From a virus, in IMG/VR virus record IMGVR_UViG_3300040856_000225, positions 1 to 20,043 of that record: a DNA stretch of 20,043 bases, one strand, 5' to 3'. The notes beneath the pieces are model-generated. The model worked only from the letters and a program-made list of their open reading frames with translations. It was not told the DNA's origin and made no database searches. The position numbers and the translations under genes are program-made. Shown in pieces: positions 16,435 to 20,043 of the stretch (the first letter of the stretch is position 1; each line of letters starts with the position of its first letter).

Positions 16435-17003
16435 TATTGTTTTAATTTAAATGTTTCTCCTTGTTTAATATATCCTATAGATTGCATAAATTTGTCTATG
16501 TCTAAATTTATATCTTCAGTTATTATGTTTTCTATACCCTTAAGTTTATTAAACTGTTCATTAACTAAATTAGTTAGAAAGTTAGTTGGTTTTATTCCTT
16601 CTCTTTTTATTTTTTGCGCTATTTGATTTGCTATTCTATTTTTTGTTTCGCTAGTTACGTTAGATAATTTTTGTTGATTTAAACCCTCTAGCGTTACAGG
16701 TTTTCTGTTAATCCAATTAACTATGTCATTTGGAGAAATACTTGTTCCTGATTTAGTTCCTTCATCTACTTTTTCTCCATAAGAATTTCCTTTTATTGTC
16801 GCATTAAATTTATTTTTTTGACTTTTAGTCTCTACAATTAAACTTTGTGATAAACTCCTGCTTGCATTTAAAGGTTCGTTTATTACCCTGCCTGAACTAT
16901 AACTTCTTTTTATAGGTTTTTTTAACTCCTGTATTGATAATCTTTTAAGGTTGTTTACAAAACTTATTAGATATGATTCTGTATTTTTTAACTTAAAACT
17001 CAT
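16434..17003 (-). CDS. Neck / tail-completion protein (gp10-like position)
   Basis: I start at ATG 17003, which forms TAATG with the preceding stop (189 aa). A TTG two codons earlier would extend it, but is less likely. The protein is basic, with a helical N-terminus (ESYLISFVNNLKRLSIQELK), a beta-hairpin-like middle (LIVETKSQKNKFNATIKGN, then YGEKVDEGTKSG) and a helical C-terminus. A small beta region of the form 'YGxxVDEGTxSG' followed by a helix is typical of HK97 gp10-type neck proteins that join head and tail. Its neighbour is the terminator-like protein, which supports that role. Family membership is inferred from pattern and order, without a diagnostic motif. Confidence 0.6.
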   Translation of the reverse strand: MSFKLKNTESYLISFVNNLKRLSIQELKKPIKRSYSSGRVINEPLNASRSLSQSLIVETKSQKNKFNATIKGNSYGEKVDEGTKSGTSISPNDIVNWINRKPVTLEGLNQQKLSNVTSETKNRIANQIAQKIKREGIKPTNFLTNLVNEQFNKLKGIENIITEDINLDIDKFMQSIGYIKQGETFKLKQ

Positions 17004-17494
17004 TAGCAAGGAGATTGACCATTAGCATTAATATCTGATATTTGATTGTTCGCTACTGTGATTGATATGTCCAAGCTCCAACCAGCAAGTAGATTCTCAA
17101 ACCTATCTTCAAACATATTAGCAGTATAATCTGTATCTATTTGATATAAGTCAGAAAACAATTCACCTCTTCTAAGTGCCGACTGTAAACCATTGACTAC
17201 AGCAAATTGTGTATTTAACACATCTTGTTTGTTGTTTATGTCGTGAAAGTAGTTGTTTAAATCTTTCTTATCTTCTTTTGTCTCATTTACAATATCCATA
17301 CAGATAATCTGTAGATTGAATTGAACTACATGGTCTTGAAATGTACATCCGTTTACTATTATGTGTGATAACGGAAATATAGTTTGTTTGTTTAGGTCAA
17401 CTTCAAATATATCTCCAAACGTTACTGAATTAACATTTGTGTTGCCTTGAAGGTATGTTTTAAGTTTATCTAATATGTCGTAAAAACTTGTCAT
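17003..17494 (-). CDS. Tail terminator / tail completion protein
   Basis: This 163-residue protein starts MTSFYDILDKLKTYLQGNTN, then VNSVTFGDIFEVDLNKQTIF and PLSHIIVNG. A conserved-looking RFENLLAGWSLDISITV lies near the end. The combination of a helical start, a TFGDIFEVDLNKQTIFPLSH strand-turn and a GW-containing C-terminal strand matches my memory of the tail-terminator-like proteins of Bacteroidota siphoviruses. These cap the tail tube and define its end. The start codon overlaps the stop of the frameshifted chaperone frame (ATGA), so ribosomes that shift in the upstream gene finish exactly here. It is followed by the neck-type gene with a TAATG overlap. The ATG at 17494 is clear. Confidence 0.65.
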   Translation of the reverse strand: MTSFYDILDKLKTYLQGNTNVNSVTFGDIFEVDLNKQTIFPLSHIIVNGCTFQDHVVQFNLQIICMDIVNETKEDKKDLNNYFHDINNKQDVLNTQFAVVNGLQSALRRGELFSDLYQIDTDYTANMFEDRFENLLAGWSLDISITVANNQISDINANGQSPC

Positions 17495-18278
17495 TGTCTA
17501 TATGCTTTTTTTAATTCTTGTTGTTCTATGTCTACTTTTTCTTTTTCAAATGCTAAATAATTTAAACACTGGTAGAGTGGAAGCTCGGTAACTGCATCGA
17601 AGTTTCTGACATCACCTTTAGCGAGTGCATAAATTGATTGATACCAACCCCATTTTTTTGCAAATGCATCTCTAGCTGTTGCATATCCTCTTTCTTCAGA
17701 TTTGCTTCCAAATATTTCGGTATAGCTCCCAGCAACTCCTTCCCTAAACTGTAAAAAAAAACCATTGAACTAATTGCTACATCTAGTGGCATCTCTTTCA
17801 TTAACTCTTGTATTTCTTCATTTACTTTGTAAGGAGCAACAGTATATTTTTTTTGTGCCTTAAAATTAACTGGTCTATACAATACAGCCATAGCTTTATG
17901 CATTTTTTGCCAATCAGTAATATTAGTTTCTATGTCTACATATTCACCAAGAGTTATATCATCAAGCTTAGGTATGAACCCCATATCTACATCTAACAAT
18001 TTAAATCTTTGTATAAGCTTAGGTTTCTCTTCAAATGCCTTATTTAATATTTCTAGTATTTTGTTAAACTCTTTCAAAGCAATCTTACTAACGTCTCTTA
18101 ATGAAACATTACAGAATATTTCTACAAGTTTCATATTTAAGAAATCATTTATCTTTTCATCGTCTTCAGCATCCTCTGTTTTGTTCTGCTCTATGACTTT
18201 CATATACTTTTGATATTGCCAAAGTTTAATGTCAGATAGAGTTGTTGGTACTTCTAATTCAATTTGTTTTAGTGCCAT
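17491..18278 (-). CDS. Tail assembly chaperone GT fusion made by -1 frameshift
   Basis: If ribosomes slip by -1 at the T9 run (17761-17753), 175 residues of the shared N-terminus are joined to 87 residues from the overlapping frame, giving 262 aa. The shifted part begins LQFREGVAGSYTEIFGSKSE. It contains ARDAFAKKWGWYQSIYALAK, then GDVRNFDAVTELPLYQCLNY, and ends in a charged helix (EKEKVDIEQQELKKAYRQ). It has no stop until TGA 17493-17491, which overlaps the next ATG. There is no ATG start of its own near its upstream end, where a TAG precedes it, so fusion is the natural way to make it. In lambda-type phages the GT form binds tape measure and tail tube during assembly. The composition of this frame is clearly protein-like. 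Whether slippage occurs, and at what rate, is inferred. Confidence 0.75.
17562..18278 (-). CDS. Tail assembly chaperone, G form
   Basis: This 238-residue, mostly helical protein starts MALKQIELEVPTTLSDIKLW. It carries LLDVDMGFIPKLDDITLGEY and a WQKMHKAMAVLYRPVNFKAQ segment, which together match a tail chaperone family I recall from Bacteroidota phages. It ends at TAA 17564-17562 after NGVGINQFMHSLKVM and a short tail. It helps load tail-tube subunits around the tape measure and is normally absent from virions. It is the first gene of the tail operon, just after the AT-rich repeat array. From the slippery run at 17761-17753 to its stop (about 190 bp) the DNA also encodes the GT-specific frame. 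The N-terminal part is the more recognisable half; the last 15 residues look unconserved. Confidence 0.75.
   Translation of the reverse strand: MALKQIELEVPTTLSDIKLWQYQKYMKVIEQNKTEDAEDDEKINDFLNMKLVEIFCNVSLRDVSKIALKEFNKILEILNKAFEEKPKLIQRFKLLDVDMGFIPKLDDITLGEYVDIETNITDWQKMHKAMAVLYRPVNFKAQKKYTVAPYKVNEEIQELMKEMPLDVAISSMVFFYSLGKELLGAIPKYLEANLKKEDMQQLEMHLQKNGVGINQFMHSLKVMSETSMQLPSFHSTSV
17753..17761 (-). promoter_or_regulatory. Slippery site for -1 frameshift (T TTT TTT) in tail chaperone gene
   Basis: Nine T on the minus strand read GTT TTT TTT TAC in frame 0, which contains T-TTT-TTT, an X-XXY-YYZ slippery heptamer. In the -1 frame a TAG lies just upstream and the frame stays open for 87 codons downstream. 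A second, weaker A-run (17659-17653, A-AAA-AAT in frame 0) also lies within the overlap and could be an alternative site, entering the other frame directly at WGWYQS. Confidence 0.75.
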
Positions 18279-18368
18279 ATTATAAATAATAATTTAATTT
18301 GTTTTTGTACTTTACTTTATTCCAACTGAATATATGTCAGTTATATATGATATTATATATGTATATGT

Positions 18369-18481
18369 TACATACTATGTATTACACTATGTATGTATTA
18401 CATGATGTATATATACACTATGTAATATATTACACTATGCAATATAATACATTATGTAATATAATACACTATGTATATATA
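18369..18481. repeat. AT-rich array of 14-17-bp palindromic repeats upstream of the tail operon
   Basis: About seven head-to-tail units follow one another. The last four are exactly 17 bp each (18414-18430, 18431-18447, 18448-18464, 18465-18481; consensus TACACTATGTAATATAA). The first three are 14, 16 and 15 bp. Most units contain the dyad TACA-N3-TGTA. The array lies between the stop of the 77-aa gene and the chaperone start. It resembles an operator or iteron cluster and may control late transcription. No clear TAnnTTTG promoter is visible in the gap. Confidence 0.85.
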
Positions 18482-18500
18482 TATAACATATATAATCTGA

Positions 18501-18734
18501 CTATTTGTCGGTTGGGTTATGTTTGTAATAGTAGAATGTGTATAATTCAACTATCTTATCACTCCACTGCTTTAATCCATAAGCCTCTGGTGAACGTATT
18601 ATTTTACCATTGTCATTAACTTCAAGATAATACTCTTTACGGCTCTTAGGCACAGGATATATCTTTATGCCATTATCCATACAATAGGAAATTGCCTTAA
18701 GATAATTTTTATCATACATTTTTTTTCTAGCCAT
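18501..18734 (-). CDS. 77-aa basic hypothetical protein
   Basis: This small protein (MARKKMYDKNYLKAISYCMD, then NGIKIYPVPKSRKEYYLEVN and a C-terminus KHNPTDK) is rich in Lys and Tyr, with a predicted helix followed by beta strands. No known motif is seen. It stands alone between a 427-bp non-coding stretch and the repeat array, in the same direction as its neighbours. Its position just before the tail operon and its basic character would suit a small DNA-binding regulator, possibly acting on the nearby repeats, but nothing in the sequence proves it. Only the ATG at 18734 is reasonable as a start. Confidence 0.6.
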   Translation of the reverse strand: MARKKMYDKNYLKAISYCMDNGIKIYPVPKSRKEYYLEVNDNGKIIRSPEAYGLKQWSDKIVELYTFYYYKHNPTDK

Positions 18735-18736
18735 AA

Positions 18737-18770
18737 CCTATTAGATTCATAAAGGTATTGAATTCATAAA
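18737..18770. repeat. Two tandem imperfect 17-bp repeats before the 77-aa gene
   Basis: Units 18737-18753 and 18754-18770 share ATTCATAAA and 13 of 17 positions. They lie between the candidate promoter and the ATG, a place where a repressor or a translational regulator could bind. Chance similarity in AT-rich DNA is possible. Confidence 0.4.
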
Positions 18771-18833
18771 GAACATACAAGTGTCAGATGGAAAGTATGA
18801 AGTGTAGAGAGAGTTGGGTAATATCCTGTATAG

Positions 18834-18867
18834 CAAATTTATTTCGTCAGAGTGGTATATCTACAAC
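18834..18867 (-). promoter_or_regulatory. Putative Bacteroidota promoter for the 77-aa gene
   Basis: On the minus strand GTTG (18867-18864) is followed after 22 bp by TAAATTTG (18841-18834). This approximates the Bacteroidota consensus TTTG, about 19-21 bp, TAnnTTTG, with a perfect -7 and an imperfect -33 element. Transcription would start about 90 bp upstream of the ATG at 18734 and could continue into the tail operon. Confidence 0.35.
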
Positions 18868-19084
18868 CTATATACAACTAAATATTAAATTAGAGGAGTT
18901 TTAAGGGCTTATTAAATTAAATTGAGGGGTAACTACCAGAAAGGGTGTGAAACTAGCTAAAAAGGTGCTTAAATTGCTTAATATGGCTATGTTTATAGCT
19001 GATTAAGACAAAGAAATATACTTATTTGTATTTTAATTAATCATAACTAACTGAATGTTAGAAATATAACAAAATGTTGGATAT

Positions 19085-19109
19085 AAAAAAACCCCCTTAA
19101 AAGGAGGTT
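19085..19109 (-). terminator. Intrinsic terminator after the right-end hypothetical genes
   Basis: On the minus strand AACCTCC pairs with GGGGGTT (one U-G pair) around a UUUUAA loop, followed by seven T (19091-19085). It lies about 53 bp past the stop of the 178-aa gene and closes that transcription unit, so the tail operon needs its own promoter. Confidence 0.85.
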
Positions 19110-19161
19110 AATTTTTAATAAAAGAGGTTAAAAGATTAATATAATTTAATTTACAAGGCGT

Positions 19162-19698
19162 TTAATTTATTGTATAAACTTTCTTTAAATAATTTTTGTT
19201 AACTCCATAATTTAATGCAGTATAATATTTTTCAACTCTTAACATTATCTTTTGAATGTCACTTGATTTATTATGAAAACCTAAATTAATAGATGCACCT
19301 TTCATGTTTAAAGCACCATATTTTTTAGTGAAATTATACCAATTATTATATAAATTATTTATTCTGTTATACCAAATATTCGGCTTTCTTGCCTTATGCA
19401 ATTTACCTTCTAAATACTTAATTTCATTGTATACGCTTATTGTATCAACGTTTGATGTACTGAAATTAGTTATATTCATTTCGTTTGCCGTGTTTCTTAA
19501 TAAGTGTATATGCTTTGATGTAGTGGCACTGTATCCCGTGTCATTTATGATTAATAAATCATCATCAATAAATTTGCCTAAAATGTAGTGATAACCGTAT
19601 GAATAAATACGGCTATATTCAAAAAATACATTTCCACTGTGTCCGTGTGTTTTCTCTTGTTGTAAATAGTTTTTGATTGTTTCTTTGTTTGTTTTCAT
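19162..19698 (-). CDS. 178-aa hypothetical phage protein with a YSYGYH domain
   Basis: The N-terminal part (about 15-65) contains GHSGNVFFEYSRIYSYGYHY, ILGKFIDDDLLIINDTGYSA and TTSKHIHLL. I recall an N-terminal domain of this shape (SYGxHxxLxxF, a beta stretch, then YSxTTxxH) in many phage and plasmid proteins of unknown function; the conserved His and Tyr could be functional. The C-terminal part is basic, Asn- and Tyr-rich and helical. It follows the 110-aa gene by 4 bp and shares the MKT start. A terminator ends the unit. Because it is upstream of the late operon and not obviously structural, it may belong to the replication or accessory region. No function is assigned. Confidence 0.65.
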   Translation of the reverse strand: MKTNKETIKNYLQQEKTHGHSGNVFFEYSRIYSYGYHYILGKFIDDDLLIINDTGYSATTSKHIHLLRNTANEMNITNFSTSNVDTISVYNEIKYLEGKLHKARKPNIWYNRINNLYNNWYNFTKKYGALNMKGASINLGFHNKSSDIQKIMLRVEKYYTALNYGVNKNYLKKVYTIN

Positions 19699-19702
19699 TT
19701 GT

Positions 19703-20035
19703 TTATTTATTTAAATTATTATTATAATCTATTTCAATTTGTTTTAATTCTCTTTTTAATGAGTTTCTTTTTATACTGTGCCTATAAATGATATTATTAT
19801 CTTTACAATAAGTATATAAACCTTGAAACCAATTACCACTTATTTTATTAAATTGTGTTAATATTGCTTTCGCTTCGTCTTCGTATTGTGAACCATAACC
19901 ATATTGAAACGGCATTAAAAAAGTTTCTTCGTTATTCATTCCATAATTTAGGGTAATTGTGCCAGAAAAATAGGAATTGCCGTTAATTTTGTCAAACCAT
20001 TCTTTAGCGTTTATGTCTATTGTTTTTGTTTTCAT
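19703..20035 (-). CDS. 110-aa hypothetical phage protein
   Basis: The product begins MKTKTIDINAKEWFDKINGN and contains GTITLNYGMNNEETFLMPFQ, then YGYGSQYEDEAKAILTQF. The end is a basic, Lys- and Asn-rich helix. The combination WFDKINGNSYFS plus PFQYGYG is a pattern I remember from widespread small hypothetical proteins in Bacteroidota phages, with no known role. The ATG at 20035 is 8 bp from the window edge, so its own promoter is not visible. It is co-transcribed with the 178-aa gene, 4 bp apart. Confidence 0.65.
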   Translation of the reverse strand: MKTKTIDINAKEWFDKINGNSYFSGTITLNYGMNNEETFLMPFQYGYGSQYEDEAKAILTQFNKISGNWFQGLYTYCKDNNIIYRHSIKRNSLKRELKQIEIDYNNNLNK

Positions 20036-20043
20036 TGTTTTAT

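Larger units (their letters stand above)
18735..19161. other. Non-coding stretch with terminator and putative promoter
   Basis: About 427 bp with no convincing frame on either strand. It holds the terminator at 19109-19085, a promoter candidate near 18834-18867, and two imperfect 17-bp direct repeats (18737-18753 and 18754-18770, 13 of 17 bases equal) immediately before the 77-aa gene. The rest is AT-rich with no feature I can name. A small regulatory RNA cannot be excluded. Confidence 0.6.

Noticed and set aside
17004-17009. TTG start two codons upstream of the neck-type gene
   Set aside because: The ATG at 17003 forms a TAATG junction like those of its neighbours and is the more likely start.
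17932-18213. Plus-strand 93-aa frame opposite the chaperone gene
   Set aside because: Antisense of the chaperone N-terminal half, no recognisable motif, and all neighbouring genes run the other way.
18369-18481. CRISPR array
   Set aside because: Units are contiguous and 14-17 bp long with no unique spacers, and no cas gene is present.
18299-18619. Plus-strand 106-aa frame rich in Tyr, Ile and Met
   Set aside because: It is a low-complexity translation of the AT-rich repeat array plus the antisense of the 77-aa gene; no protein-like composition.
19304-19588. Plus-strand 94-aa hydrophobic frame
   Set aside because: It could suggest a membrane protein, but it is antisense to the 178-aa gene with its recognisable SYGYH domain, and hydrophobic antisense frames are common in AT-rich DNA.

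Overview
The window looks like a late structural block from a tailed phage (siphovirus-like) or prophage that infects a member of the Bacteroidota, probably a marine flavobacterium. Three things point there. The DNA is AT-rich. Starts are preceded by A/T-rich leaders rather than Shine-Dalgarno sequences. The portal, capsid, tail-tube and baseplate proteins resemble, from memory, families common in uncultured marine Bacteroidota phages. No database search was possible, so all family names rest on recognisable motifs and gene context. Every gene I accept lies on the minus strand and is read from right to left. I see no terminase, integrase, replication gene, endolysin, tRNA, IS or CRISPR.

In transcription order: two hypothetical proteins (20035-19162) end at an intrinsic terminator (about 19085-19109). 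A roughly 427-bp non-coding stretch follows, with one weak Bacteroidota-type promoter candidate, then a 77-aa hypothetical gene (18734-18501) and an AT-rich array of 14-17-bp repeats built on TACA-N3-TGTA (18369-18481). The tail module starts at 18278: tail assembly chaperone, tail terminator-like protein, neck/tail-completion-like protein, two large distal tail or baseplate proteins, a 48-aa protein and a short tape measure (542 aa). The head module follows: XkdF-like protease with an added C-terminal domain, a Cys-rich 68-aa protein, a fibre-like 150-aa protein, scaffold, major capsid protein (with terminator), probable tail tube (with terminator), a 111-aa protein, portal and head-tail connector. 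It ends with a 38-aa candidate, a 35-aa protein, a 1500-aa tail fibre with an S74 self-cleaving chaperone, a coiled-coil 78-aa protein and a partial gene running off the left edge.

The strongest hidden signal is in the tail chaperone gene. A run of nine T on the coding strand (17761-17753) places T-TTT-TTT in frame. A -1 shift there opens an 87-codon frame that encodes a protein-like tail, WGWYQSIYALAKGD and onward, and ends at an ATGA overlap with the next gene. This is the G/GT programmed frameshift arrangement known from lambda-like tails, with about 190 bp read in two frames. Most other genes are joined by TAATG or ATGA overlaps, so translation of the morphogenesis operon is probably coupled.

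Other points of interest are the head genes lying downstream of the tail genes, terminators directly behind the two most abundant virion proteins, a 14-copy 12-bp minisatellite in the fibre, and several very small genes tucked between the large ones.
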